From NCBI GenBank assembly GCA_963556695.1, contig CAUWAG010000003.1:930001-994000 (forward strand): DNA of 64,000 nucleotides, given 5' to 3'. This DNA comes from Anthostomella pinea (lineage: Eukaryota > Ascomycota > Sordariomycetes > Xylariales > Xylariaceae). Under the pieces are notes generated by a model, which saw only the letters and a program-made list of their open reading frames with translations, did no database searches and was not told the DNA's origin. Shown here one piece after another: positions 45,801-58,102 of this stretch (the first letter of the stretch is position 1; every line of letters begins with the position of its first letter). The position numbers and the translations under genes are program-made.

Positions 45801-48800
45801 GAAGTCTTGAGTAGAGTCTCTCGGAGGATGAGCTTCGGTATTATATGGCAGAGGGATTCTCGGTGATAGTTATTAGACTGGTGAACTAGAAGCGGCAGAT
45901 AATTGGAGTGGAGGGAGAGGCTGGCCTTATGTATGTGTATAGGTAGCCGGCAGTGATAGTCATCTCGCTCTCCCCTTGGCCGGGATGCCGTTCATCATGG
46001 GAGTGGATGAGTGAATGAGATTCCTCGCGTTTGTAGCTAGAGGTACATGTGCCCTGGTGCTGTACACCGCCAGAACGCCAGTACCGAGTACATGGTCAGG
46101 CTAGCACCGGCTAGCATGGTGCCATCATTATTACGCTGATGTATCCGTGGGGACTGCGTATCTGGGTACCTCGGTCCTGTCGGACAGACAGGGTTCGCGC
46201 AAGTTACCAAAATAATTCCCCCAAACGACCAGAGGCCACAGTGACGCAGCCAGGTACGACAGGCCAGCGACCCACTTTGGGGTCTGCTGCAGCTGAGGGT
46301 GAGCTGGACCGGGAGGTACGGAGATACGGGGGCACAGTGTACATCGGTAGGTACTGCAATATGCAAGGCAAAGTGGTGTGGGTCTTGGCTCTGGTGCCAC
46401 ACTCTGAATGGAAGAAAATGAAACAAGCATATCCCCTTCGCCCCCTCCTGCCCCTGTCGATGTCATCTAGGCCCCTGTCAGGCTGTCGGACCATCGGCTG
46501 GGCGTCGATGTACTGTACATGGCGCGCATAGGACGGGGACTTTGCACATTTTCATGAGATTGCAATATGAGCCAGGACTGCCCTAAAATGGTGTCCGCTC
46601 CAAACACCATTTGGTCAATGGTACCAGCCTCGCCAGGAGAAACCCTCCTTTGACCGCCATGAGAACCGTGAGCGAGCATTGCCTGGGTCGCTGGGGTTTG
46701 CTGGCAGCACCTCGGCCGACTACCTCTACGTCTGAACATCATCATGTCCACCGAAGAGAAGACTCATGGAAGCAATGGAATGATGACGGGGATGTTCACA
46801 TGTTTCCACCGCGTCTGGCTTTGTGGTCCCATACACGACGCATAGACGGGCAGCCAGCCGAACAGCATCAATTAGCGATTGACAATTTCCTGTCGCCCGC
46901 GGGCTGTGTCTGTGCGTCTGTTCATCAATGACCCGGCATAGGGGGAGTGGAGCTCTCATTACGGTTGACGCTATTAAGGTACAGCACCTCTTATGCGCCA
47001 TCACGGGGTTTTGCGGCGACGAGAGGAAGAATTTGATTTTGGCGTTAATGAGCTGAAGCGCGGTTCAGGAGATGGGAAATTATTACGAGCCCATACTCAT
47101 AGACGCGTTCCAGAATCAATTTGGAAACGGGAAGTATGAGTCAAGTAGAGGTGCGAGTCGCAATGCCAATGCAGCAGTAATAACCTTGAAGTGGTGGTGT
47201 TGCGGCGTTTCCGCATCCAAGCCATAGGTAATGAAACATTGATGTCGTGCGTTCAGTGGCATCTCCCAATTCATCAGTGTCCTGGCCTGCCGAGAGTGTA
47301 TCCATACACATGCACACCGCAGACAGACCGCACACTCGTGGCATCGTCGCATTGTACAGTAGCATCGCGCTTCCATCCACATGCGTGCCTGGCACGACAT
47401 GGGGAGAAATGAACGGCTCATCGTGCGAGCATGCAAGGGGAGGAGGTCAGCTGGTCTGCAAACCTGCAAACCTGCGAACCTGCAAACGCGGGACAGCCTG
47501 TACTTCTGCGAGCCTTTGCACGCCAACATTCCAGCCTTATATTATTATCATTATCGTTATTACCTGACGAGTATGCGGTCCAGAAGGTCACATGTGCTAG
47601 TTCGGCTCAAACACCAGACTTGGCAATCTGCAGGCACTTCAAATAAAACATTGAAGTTAAGAACCAAATGAAGCAATGCCGTACCTTAGTCACGCCAAGC
47701 CGGCCATCTGCGGGTGCGGCTTGGCCATCGTGGCACCGTGACTGGCGATCTTTCCCCAAGCGCCACATGAAGTTCAAGAACTATGACAAGAAAAACAAAC
47801 CTCATATCTCCAATGGGATGATCTACTCTATCTTCAAGACCGGCCAGCAGGCTGCAGCTCATGTCTTACTACTCTCATTTCGGATCGAATCATGCCACGA
47901 AAGGAGACCTGCTTTTGCGTGCCTGATGCCCTGATCCCGGGCGCCGACAACGTTGATATGTGCGCCCAACACCTTGCAGATGCATCATTGGCTGAGGGTT
48001 GTTCAGCCCCAGGATATCACGGTCACACTTCTCGCAAACATGCCGACAATCGCATCTTCCAAGGCTCCCATGTCCTGAGTGCTGAGTGCTGATTCAGCTA
48101 CTAATATCACTTTGATGTCATTGATCCCTCTCCGGCGACCACCATGGATGTATTGGCCCCGGCATCCCGAGCAAGTTTATCGCAGCCTCGTCTCAAAACG
48201 ATAGTGCATCCATCGAGCATCCGAACAAGCGTGCCTTTGGCCCCGGCAGCAGGGAGGGGGCTGGGGGCCGCGACCATCCGGCCATCAGGCGCAAAGTGTG
48301 AGCAAACAACTTGTTGATACTTCGGCCCCCAGATATCGATGTCCAAAGCAGGTCGCTGCAGACTGCAGGACAAGCAGGCGCCGGCCCCATCAAGAAATCA
48401 TGCCAAACAGAAATCGACTGGATGGAGATCGTCAACGTTCGCGCACTGGCGATCCTTGGCCTGGCGGCCACGAGGCCGTGATGAGTGACTCACAATGAGT
48501 TGGCCTTTTGAGGAAGTTTTGATTCCACTCGCATACCCTCACCTCACCGAGCGTCCCAACAGGCCGACAACCAGGTTTGTCACCGACAATCACCCGGGCC
48601 TGCCAGGCAGCACTGCAGCAGGACTTGCTGACAGCGGGCCAGGGTGCGAACATCGGAAGAGTCGGGTTCTGCAACACAAGTCCTGCTCGGCGACTGACAC
48701 GGTGTCAAATGCCGCCAAGGACGTCTCCATTTAGGGCTGATAGAAGATGCGATTTTGTGAGTTGTGCACATGGGATGGTTGATACCGAGGTACAGTACAT

Positions 48801-51800
48801 ACCTACCGTACCTCTGTGCGAAGAATACGTGGCCCCTGTCAACATGATCGAGCGTGTCGTCGCCAGCTTGCAGTCCTCACCGCTTCGGGACTAATAATAA
48901 CGGGATACCTGAAGCAAGGCTGAGATGGTACAGCACTTTGAATACACCGGACTCTGCATATGGTGTCCCCTGAGGAAACTGGCGAGGGCGGAGCACCGTC
49001 GAGTAAATTCGGGTTTTGAGACGCACCACTCGCAGGACATCTCGAAACTTTGTCTTGCCTTCTTCCCAGACCCTCTCCTCTCTTCTTCGGGTGAGGCTGG
49101 CTTGTTGATGATGATCAATATGAGGATCTTTTTTATCTGACTGACTCAAGAGTCCGGCAGACCGGATACCGAGCAGGCAGCACCCTCGCAGCCATCCTCA
49201 CCCCTGTCATCACGAACATTGTTGAGGCGTGAGAAAAAAAAAGTCTCCATCAACAGCCCAGCAGGACTTTCTCGGTCCCAAAGCCTTGTTTGCCTTCCTG
49301 TCGCATCTGTGGTCAGACCTGTCACTCCATCCCATCACGATTCACGGGCAATGAAGTCATATCTGGACCCTGATTACCGAGAGAACGATACCAAGTGGAG
49401 ATGCTCATCTCCCACGCGCCGTCATCGCACACAAACTCCCGTGCCATCTCCTCGTGCGTGTCCGAATGTTTCTCCTGATTATTAGTCGAAAATCAGAATA
49501 CGGGGATCGACGTCTAATAATGGGATGGCTCTGAGGCTTTCCAGGGACAACCTGGACAGGCCCGGAATCGGTGGATCCTCAGCCAGCTAAGCCACCTTTG
49601 CTAACTCCAGCGACGAGGACCGAGTCCCGACAAGGTCGCGACTTGTTTGGAGCGCACAGATCCATTGTGGGAAGATTTCCTGCCTTCTAGAAAAATTCCA
49701 AACCTTCTAGCGCACCCGAAGCCTCTCTTCGCTTCTCGGTCTGTCGGTCCACGACCTCAAGGCCCCATCGTCCCAACCGATCTCCATCAACTCCACCGAG
49801 CTCATCTCGCATTTGGCTCGCCAAAGTACAGTACATGCAAACCTCTGGTCGTTAGGCTAGCGTTTCAGGACTGCTCCAGCGGTGGTTTTCCCTCCGACCT
49901 CGTCGTCACCTGTGACCTTGGACTGATTACAAATCAGCTCTCAGCTCTGTGCGAGGTGTAGCCCAGCATCAATCTCACCGTAGGGTCGCTCCCAAGACAG
50001 GATTATTGGCCAACCAACCAGCCCAGACTGCCGGGGTAGAGGACTTGTCACGAGGTGTGACTGTGTGACTGTCGTCCGTGCCGCCCCTGGGCGTGCGTTT
50101 CCGGTTACCGAATCGTGGAAAAGTCTCCAGCAGATCGCAAGAATCGCCATGAGAAAAAAGGAACAAGTCGCAGCAAATGTCATCTGATGTATGTCTGACA
50201 CATGTGCCACACCCCTGGCACCGTTCGGTAGTTCGCGTCCCAGGCGTACCAATCTCCTGGGTCTCGTACCTCGATCATTTCGGTGGGACAACGCGAAAAA
50301 AAACCAGATCCTTCTCATCGACGGTTCGTTCACGCGACCTTTTATTATCCTGGTCGGTGGTGGCTTGCTTTTCATGTGACACACTATCACTGCGAGGACA
50401 AGGCCAGCCTGATCTGCCCAGGCATGCCCAGGATTATGGCTGATGCTGTATGCCTGGTGTCGTCCACGCGATTGACGAGTGACGCCGGAAGCGTCGGTTA
50501 GCAAACGTAGCTAGCGTCTGCCCGGCGCCCGACGGCATAGCGGCAGAAACGGACGACGATCATAACCTATTGCTCATGTGACATGTATGCACTGCCCTGC
50601 TCCGAAGCGAGAGAAAGGACCCTGAAATTGAAAATTGCGCCATCGGCGTCGTCGGTCGGAAGCTCAGTTGCGACGATGTCTCCGATATGTCAATATGTCA
50701 GCCTCGGTCCGGGTTTATTTCGCATCTCGAATACTATTTCGGGAAACCTGCGCGGGGCTGATGAGTGATGCCACCACTTTCCGGGGTTTGAATTCCCGCC
50801 CTACCTGGCTCGGTGCTAACATGATGCTCTCTGCCGCGGGGATTAATTAACTCACTCGTACCAACAGACGGGGTCTGACAGCCTACAGGGAGGTTGGTTA
50901 TCACCTGCAGCCTTGGCAGAACAGAGTCGTCTGTCTGCCCGCGCGTGCATATGTAGGACCAAGACCGTAAGCACGGGTACCTGGAACGGCGATATGTACC
51001 AACCAACGCTCACCGCAGCTCCCACGTCGTCGTGGAGCTTATGATATGACAAGGCTGAGGGAGCACACTGATAAGAGCTGCAGGCGTGCTGCAGACAGCC
51101 CTCTGTGCATATGCAGCTCGATTACAGTGCAGGCGTCACGAGGCGGTGATGATATGATTACATGCTCTCCAGCTCAGCCTGCTTCTACCTGCGAGTCATT
51201 GCGCAGAGATGCTGCCTGCTCGACGCTTGACCATCACGATCTCTGAAAATATCCTTCAGTGATAGGATGGGCAGCCCAGACTTACCGCTACATCTGTGCA
51301 AGTTTGCCTTGAACGTTGACGGATCGCGGGGCATATTTCCACTTGCATCTCTAGCCTCCCACCTCCCACGCGCTCCGGTTTACCGTTTGCGATAGCGGAT
51401 GTCCGTACCGCTACATGCTCTACTTTTCACGGTTTAGATGAATGGATCCATGTATGTCTCTCAGCTGACTCGTTTCATGTCCGTTCCACAACCAATTAAG
51501 AGCTGAGACTGCCCCTGAAACATTGACCGCCACGAACCGAACTTCAAGCCCGGACGCCACGGCGATAGGGCGGTCAGACGGGGATAGCATGAAGGTATCC
51601 TCAACATTTGGTTATCACCGCTTGCATGTATTACACTTCAACAAAGTGTGATTCCAGCAATCAGGGTCATGTACTGTACCTCGCCCCTCGCAACAACACC
51701 CAGGCTCAGTCTTCCACGTGGTTTGCAGGGGGACGCATACGATGCCTGTCAGCCTTGGAAATCGGTCATCTCCTTGCCCTCTGACTGGCCCATCAATTCG

Positions 51801-54800
51801 ATACTCGTCGAGGGGCGACATGCGACGTTCGGTACGACGTCGTCTGATTGGGAGTCGTGATACCGGCACATTGAGACGTCTCACTGTTCAATGTTGACAG
51901 AAGGGGAGATATATGTTTCGACTGCGCGAGTTTGCGTGTGTTACAAGTTATTACCATCCCAAGATACCCATACGAAGGTAGATAGATACACGATCAGATC
52001 CGTCTCGCAATCATCGCATCACAATGACCCTCGAATTTGCTACAGTCTTGACTCTTGACTCTTGATGCCACGCCACGCCACGCAGGTGAGATTATGTAGC
52101 AACCATGACTCGTACACCACATCCGCCAACCTGCCAATCATCGAACACGGGCGGCTGCATCTTGGGGCACACGCCGCTACAGTATTCGGGCTTTGAAATT
52201 GCTGGACTATGTTTCCTTGAATCATGTTGTTTCATGCTCTGCAACGCTAGCGTCCAGCCGAGAAGAGGTGACAATTGCGGCAAGCCGAGCACACCCAACT
52301 TCTTCGTGTCGATAGTGATGGTGATGATGATGCTGACATTCCTGATTGTGGGGGAACATTACTCACCCTCTTCGTGAGGATTATCGCCTATCACTGACGG
52401 ACGATGTTACGCACGGCATGCCGTCCTACACACCCACAGCGGCCTTATCGAGCACGCCAGATTAATAGATTATGCGGTTTATATTGACAAGATACGGTAC
52501 GCTTCGCAAGTTCGCACCGGCAACCCTTGTTCGGCTGCAATGGGTGTCAAGATGTGTTACCAAGCACTGCCGCCTGGACGAGGGGACGAGCGGAGGTTTC
52601 TTTACGGCACAGGTCGGTGCTGTACAACTCTCTACCTGCCTCTGCGGCTCCTTCAATCCCATCATCATTGAACCGGGCTGACAGGTACCAGGCCAGTAAG
52701 CTCTTCGCCAACTCCTTCTTGACCAGCCCCTCACCTCCCCTCCACGATGGAGCTTGAAGTGGTGGGCAGAACCTCGATACTGCAGTGAGCAGCATTGGGG
52801 GCCCTTCACACGTTGTTCTCATGCATGCATACTGCAACACATCATGATGCCCTTCAGAAGCACACCAACACCATACCAAGTCACATTCGCATTCGTACAC
52901 ATGTGCCGGACCATACAGCACATAGCACATGGCCGCTGCGGACCCCAAACACATACCGCCTCTGATGTGTGTTATCACGATCTAATTAATAGCACCAGAC
53001 AATGATGATGTTTTCACCACCACCCACCACCCACCGCCAACACAACCACGAGCGAGCGAGCGCGACGCTGGCGTTCCATCGCATTTCACAACGTGGCTGA
53101 GCTCGTGACAATAATAGGCTACCACGTCCTGTACCAAGAACCCCAGCCTGCCTACTCGCTACCTGGAAACTGGAAACTGATGCCTGGAGGAACGAACAAC
53201 CCCCGTCGCCCGCTTACATCGGCAACGTCGGCGACCCGCTGTCTGCCGAGGGGATCCGACAGTATGGTATGCCAAGCATCTCGGTCTGCGCCTCGCACAC
53301 ACGTGTCAACTGGGGCAGGGAAGAAAGGTTGGAAGCGAGTTGGAGAGCAGGGCAGGGCAGGGCAGGATTCGGAGGGCGAAATGCACCACCATGCAGCCCG
53401 ATAACCCGGGGTTTGCTTCTCGGAGGGGCGAAGGATCCGGCGGGCGTGCAGGAGCAACCCCGCGTGGCTCATCACCTAGCGAATGTCAGGATCCTACCCT
53501 CGCTGCTGATGGCTGCCACACCAGTCAGGGCAGCAACCAGGACGGACGATGGTCCCAGAATCGTGCGGCCAGGCGGCGTGCGTGGTGTGATATAGCTCTG
53601 AAAGGAGTCTAGACGATGAGTCAACACTTCTCATGGAACGCGAACACGCGAACACGCGAACAGGGCTTATAGCTACCTAGCGGGGTGATGGTAAGGATGC
53701 AGGGACGAACTTTCGGGATACCGCTCGCTGATACGCATATCTCATCATCGCGATGAACAAACAACCCGACCCGGCCGGCCGGTCGTGATGATGGAAGGAC
53801 TTTTGACATTCCAGCCAGCCCTGTCCGGTCGTCAGCTGATAAGTGATGACCACCACAGTCTCTCGCATTGATGAGGCAGCACCCTCTATCAAACCCCGGA
53901 ATCCAATAGTTGCTCAATAGGTTACTATGAACTGTGATATAACGACAATGCCTGCTCTTAGCCAGCTAAACCTGCTTTTCCGGCGTGTTCGGCGATTTTG
54001 GTAACGTCGACGGCGACGGCGGCATTAACAGCAACGATCGTATCAATCACCCCAGTCGTTTTCCACGTTGCCGGTTCCTTGCTTATGTCCGTCACCAGCA
54101 GAGGGCTGACGAGGCATTTCATCTGACGCCGGGCCTGCCTGCTTCCCTGTCTGCATACTATACATGTGCCGAGTATCACCCTCACCTCCCACCACCTATC
54201 TCCCACTTCCAGAGCCAAACCCGGAGCCTTGTCCGTCCAGTTAATCAACGGGTACACGAGCACAACGCCTCGCGCGCTAGCGGTGGATGGACGGATGGAT
54301 GGACGTCTTCCACCCCCAATCCGGCACACGGAGAGCCGGAGTAAAAGCAGTAAGAGGGCACCGACGGTGTACAAGATGCGGCGGGCTTTGCTCTGGGTGG
54401 TCAGAACTGTAAACGCCGTTTTTAGGATTAGCAACCTTACACAGAGATACTGCTGCAGTTCCTGCTGTGCGACTGTGAGGAGGATTGGATGTACAGTACA
54501 TTCGGTACATGCTGACATATTACATACGACGCCTCCATTGACCTACCTAGGTACTATGACCGACATTGCTATAGCTCACCTTGTTACACCATACACATGC
54601 TATAGCAGCGTGTTTACTGCATACAGTATATCCCGATCTGACTCGCAGCCTCGGAGCCCGCAAGGCCATGCGCGGCTGACACGCATCCGACTGCATCCGG
54701 CTTCGGGATAGGTAACCTGGGTCGTCGTCGGCATCTGATGGCCGGCGCTGCTGACGGGCGGCAGCACCTTCCCACCACTGGGTGAGAAATACGAAGATGT

Positions 54801-56299
54801 GCGAGGCTCCGGGCCTGGGGATTGTTCATCAGACGGACGAAAGACCAACCAGGGTTCAGATATCTGTCTGCTGTCAGCAAGGCCGCTTACACGAGGGCCA
54901 TACCATATCCATAATAGTCAAAGACCGAGAGTCATGGCTGGCTGACTACTATACCAGGGCCGTTATACAACCACACACACACTGCGGCATCATTGTTCGG
55001 TGGACTGGCTGCTCAGCCAGCCTCCTGGGTGATAATGACGGGTTAGACTCCAGATTGGACATAGGAGAGTGTTGTGATATTACTGTATTGTCATGGTCGC
55101 AGCAATGACAATAACACCTTCGCGCCACATGATAAACTCCATGACGAAGCGATATAGCCAACCCCCTTCGCGTCCTAAATGCGCAGATTATCACCCCGTG
55201 AAAAGTCCTTCGCTTGCGTTCGTGTGCCTGCCTGCCTGTTTATCTGATTATGCAGACCTGCATGCACAACCGGTACCGATCCCCCGATCGTCAACGACCC
55301 CCGGCGCCCATGTGCTCACATGACATATCGTGTTCGTGTCGTATCGCTACAGGCCTACTAGACAGGCAACGCCTTGCGAGGCATGAACTTCGCCTTCTCT
55401 CGCACATAATACTGTGGCTTGCAGACTGCAGCACATAGAAGCAAACGAGCAAGTTAATAAAAACCTGGGGTAGTTGAGCTGGGGTAGCTAGCTGTTTCTG
55501 AAACAGATCGACCATGCAATGCAGCCTGGCTACCTGGACCTGGACCCGGCGGACGACTCCTAGAACTAAGAAAGCAAGGGGTCGAGGGCTGGGGTAGGGG
55601 GGTAGGCCAGCCACAAACACAGACAAACACACACAGCCAGCTGGACAGATGTGTGCATGTGTGGATGGCCAGAGGCTGCATCGCATCGTCAATGTGCGAC
55701 ACCAGCTCCCTGGGCGATGCGGGGGACCAGTATGCCCGCGCGCAGGGCAAACAGCCAGCGCTCTCGGGCCCGAGGATGCGGTCGTTGATGGGACTCGGGG
55801 TTCTCGAGACCACGAGCCCCGATTCAAGAGGGCGGATGGAAGCCGATGCTGGGATTGGGTATGTTGGCCTTGCAGTTCATGAGTTTGAGAGTGTTTGATG
55901 ATGATGGGTTGGCACCTGCGTCTCGGGCTTGCATCTCGAGCGGGCATACCTTAGGTAGGGGATCATGTCACATGTCGCAGGTAGGTGCGGCGGGAAATGG
56001 CACTGGGACGCTGATTAGGTTCAGAGAGCGTCTACTTCTCACTTGAGAGAGACTGAGTCGTGATGATGGTTCGGATTCTCCGAGCCATATGCGGTAACGC
56101 GAACGAGAGGAAGCCAGCCGCACGGAAAGCTGTCCGAGTCCTCAGAGAGCCTCACCATTGCAGGCTCTGCGGGAAGTGCGTATGGCACAGAGCAAGTGTC
56201 ACAAAGTCCGTCGAACTCATCAAGACAGTATGGAGTTGGGATGGAATCAAACCATCGTAGGTTCATTGACCTCCCCTTCATCCTACAGTACTTCTCCTA
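42880..56299. other. 13.4-kb normal-GC region without a supportable gene
   Basis: The base composition is normal, yet the longest open frames (for example 49941-50504, 53958-54518, 55291-55947, all minus) have no domain, no recognisable signal peptide and no codon bias, and I could not join frames into a gene. The region contains short simple repeats: CTCCTT units near 44186, TGTCC x5 near 44627-44649, GGGCA x3 near 53346, and CCTGCAAA-type words near 47462-47486. It also carries the recurring words GTACAGTACAT and CCTACCTAGGT described in the findings. A minus-strand repeat-like segment at about 42890-43099 ends ATCTAACA and may be another LTR, but I found no matching flank. Confidence 0.5.
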
Positions 56300-57358
56300 T
56301 CAACATCTCACAACCCAATCATCCAGACTCTCATGCTTAATAATACTCGAGAAGCCCTCCTGCCCGCCCGCGCCACAATCGCTCTCCATCAACCCATCCC
56401 CAACCTCGTCCGTGTCCTCAACCTGGGTATACTCGACATGGAAGACCGGCTTGCCGGCGTCCACAAACGGCGCATAGAGCCCACACTCGTCGTACTCGAC
56501 ACACTGCTCAACAATAACCCACTGCGCGACGTCGACGACTTGCCCGACGATATCGCCCCCGTTCTTGAGCCCGAACGCCAGGCCCGCAGCGTGCGCGGCA
56601 GCGGCCAGGAACTGCACGTAGGCCACGGCATCGTCCTGCGTCAGGTCGAAGCCCGAGTCGTTGTCGTAGGCGTCGATGTTGTCGGCGTCGACGCCGGCGC
56701 AGCCCTTGTCGGCGGCGGCGATGATGCGCGAGACCATGAGGTCGCGCACGGGTGATGTTCGCACGTCGAGCCAGTGCTCGTCCGGCCAGCCGTCCAGCGC
56801 GTTGCCGATGGCCGAGGAGGGCAGGCTGACGGTGTCGGTGCGGTAAGACTCGGTGCTGCCGGCCGAGAAGTAGCACGCTATGGTGTGGCCGGCGGCCTGG
56901 AGCGCGGCGGTGGTCGAGTTTGACGTGTTCTCCAGGTCGGTGCTGTAGAACTTGGTCGAGGAGGCTGGGGCCGCGGACGAGGTGGTCAGGTCGAAGCCCA
57001 GGGGGTAGTCCCACGTTGTACCGACCGCGGGCTGGATGATGTCGCCAGTGGTGGCGTTTGTGTTTGTGTTTGCGTTTGAGGGTGCGGATTTCGACGCCCA
57101 CACTCTATGCGGAAGGCCCAGGCCGAGACCGAGGCCCAGCGCGAGTGCGAGTGTGGCTACGACCATGATGGCGGCTACGAGGAGGATGAGTTTCTTGTTA
57201 TGTCGAAGGCGCTGTCTCCATGATGGGGATGCCATTGTGGCTTCAGTGCTGACGGTTATATACGCCTGATCTCCCTTCTCACGAGTTTCATTCCCAGCAG
57301 TATCCTCTGGTCCTGTCATGGTCGTTGAAACAGTGACCAATATTGAAACATTGACCAA
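56300..57358 (-). CDS. Membrane-anchored GH114 endo-alpha-1,4-polygalactosaminidase
   Basis: A single exon of 352 residues. The N-terminal ~55 residues are polar and cytosolic-looking; one hydrophobic segment at residues 56-82 (LILLVAAIMVVATLALALGL) makes a type II signal anchor. A Ser/Thr/Asn linker leads to a GH114 TIM-barrel domain (residues ~110-345) with TTWDYPLGFDLT, IACYFSAGSTESYR, GWPDEHWLDVRT, GCAGVDADNIDAYDND, FGLKNGGDIVG and WVIVEQCVEYDECG. The likely catalytic acids are Asp226 (or Asp224) and Glu284. Fungal Ega3 of the galactosaminogalactan pathway has the same anchor-plus-GH114 layout; it cleaves alpha-1,4-galactosamine polymer. No epimerase, deacetylase or glycosyltransferase partner lies in this window, so a role in that exopolysaccharide is inferred. 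Starts at 57319 or 57235 are also possible. Confidence 0.9.
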   Translation of the reverse strand: MVNVSILVTVSTTMTGPEDTAGNETREKGDQAYITVSTEATMASPSWRQRLRHNKKLILLVAAIMVVATLALALGLGLGLGLPHRVWASKSAPSNANTNTNATTGDIIQPAVGTTWDYPLGFDLTTSSAAPASSTKFYSTDLENTSNSTTAALQAAGHTIACYFSAGSTESYRTDTVSLPSSAIGNALDGWPDEHWLDVRTSPVRDLMVSRIIAAADKGCAGVDADNIDAYDNDSGFDLTQDDAVAYVQFLAAAAHAAGLAFGLKNGGDIVGQVVDVAQWVIVEQCVEYDECGLYAPFVDAGKPVFHVEYTQVEDTDEVGDGLMESDCGAGGQEGFSSIIKHESLDDWVVRC

Positions 57359-58102
57359 GACCTCGCAACCTTTATTTGAGGCAAGAAAAGCAAGATGTCC
57401 TCATCCTGAGAGGGATTCCGATCGTGGCCATTACCTAATTGTCGCCTCGAAGGATCACCAACCCGGGTTTTGAAGCTGGGGAGTTTGCGGGGCCAGTCTC
57501 ATTCTTTTCTTTTCCAGCGCCTGCCTGGTGCAATGCCCAGCTGAGTTGGTGATTAACGAGATTACACTTGACCCTGTAAGGCTGTAGGAAGCGTCTAGAC
57601 TATAGGCTAACAAGGGTTCAAATGAAAGCCTTGCTTGTTTAGACCAGACGTTCAGCTGCTTTGTGTCTCTCGGTTCCGAATGGACTTCAACAAGCTGAAT
57701 CGTGGCCAAACTGCCAAGCAATAGCAACAGTATCTCGCCTAATAGTAAGGGAAGTTTGGGATCCTGCGTGACGACACGGACAACAGGAGGCAGCCCGGGA
57801 GGTTACAGCGCAGGATCAGCGGGCAGTTTGTTTGGCTGAGGTGCGCAGCAAATGAGAGCGCCTGGAAGTCTTCCCCAGACTCCAACTTGAACCTGGGGCT
57901 GTTGTACTCAGCCCCCGCCCCCCACACGCCGCATTGGGTGACCGCGCAGATCATCCATAGTGGATGGCAAAGCCCGCAACAGGGGGCGGACGTGCAAGAC
58001 CTTCGTAACCGGTTGAGAACCCCTCAACATAACCTCTGAACCAGCCACCAACCTGACACGCCGTGCAGATTGGATCATGTGTTCGTATGTATTGTCAACG
58101 TC
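57359..58102. other. Intergenic, no gene seen
   Basis: The promoter side of the GH114 gene and the 3' side of the next minus-strand gene. Short frames at 57455-57727 and 57739-57954 have no motif. Confidence 0.45.

Noticed and set aside
49941..50504. 187-residue minus-strand open frame
   Set aside because: No domain, no biased codon use, and equally long frames overlap on the other strand.
50780..50800. GGTTTGAATTCCC, similar to a tRNA B box
   Set aside because: No acceptor stem or D-arm pairs with it at the right distance.
53958..54518. 186-residue minus-strand open frame with a hydrophobic stretch
   Set aside because: Composition looks random, no family is recognised, and a 181-residue frame overlaps on the plus strand.
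55291..55947. 218-residue minus-strand open frame
   Set aside because: Cys/Pro/Arg-rich low-bias translation without motifs; it probably reflects GC composition.
56508..57101. 197-residue Arg/His-rich minus-strand frame
   Set aside because: A frame-shifted shadow of the GC-rich GH114 gene.
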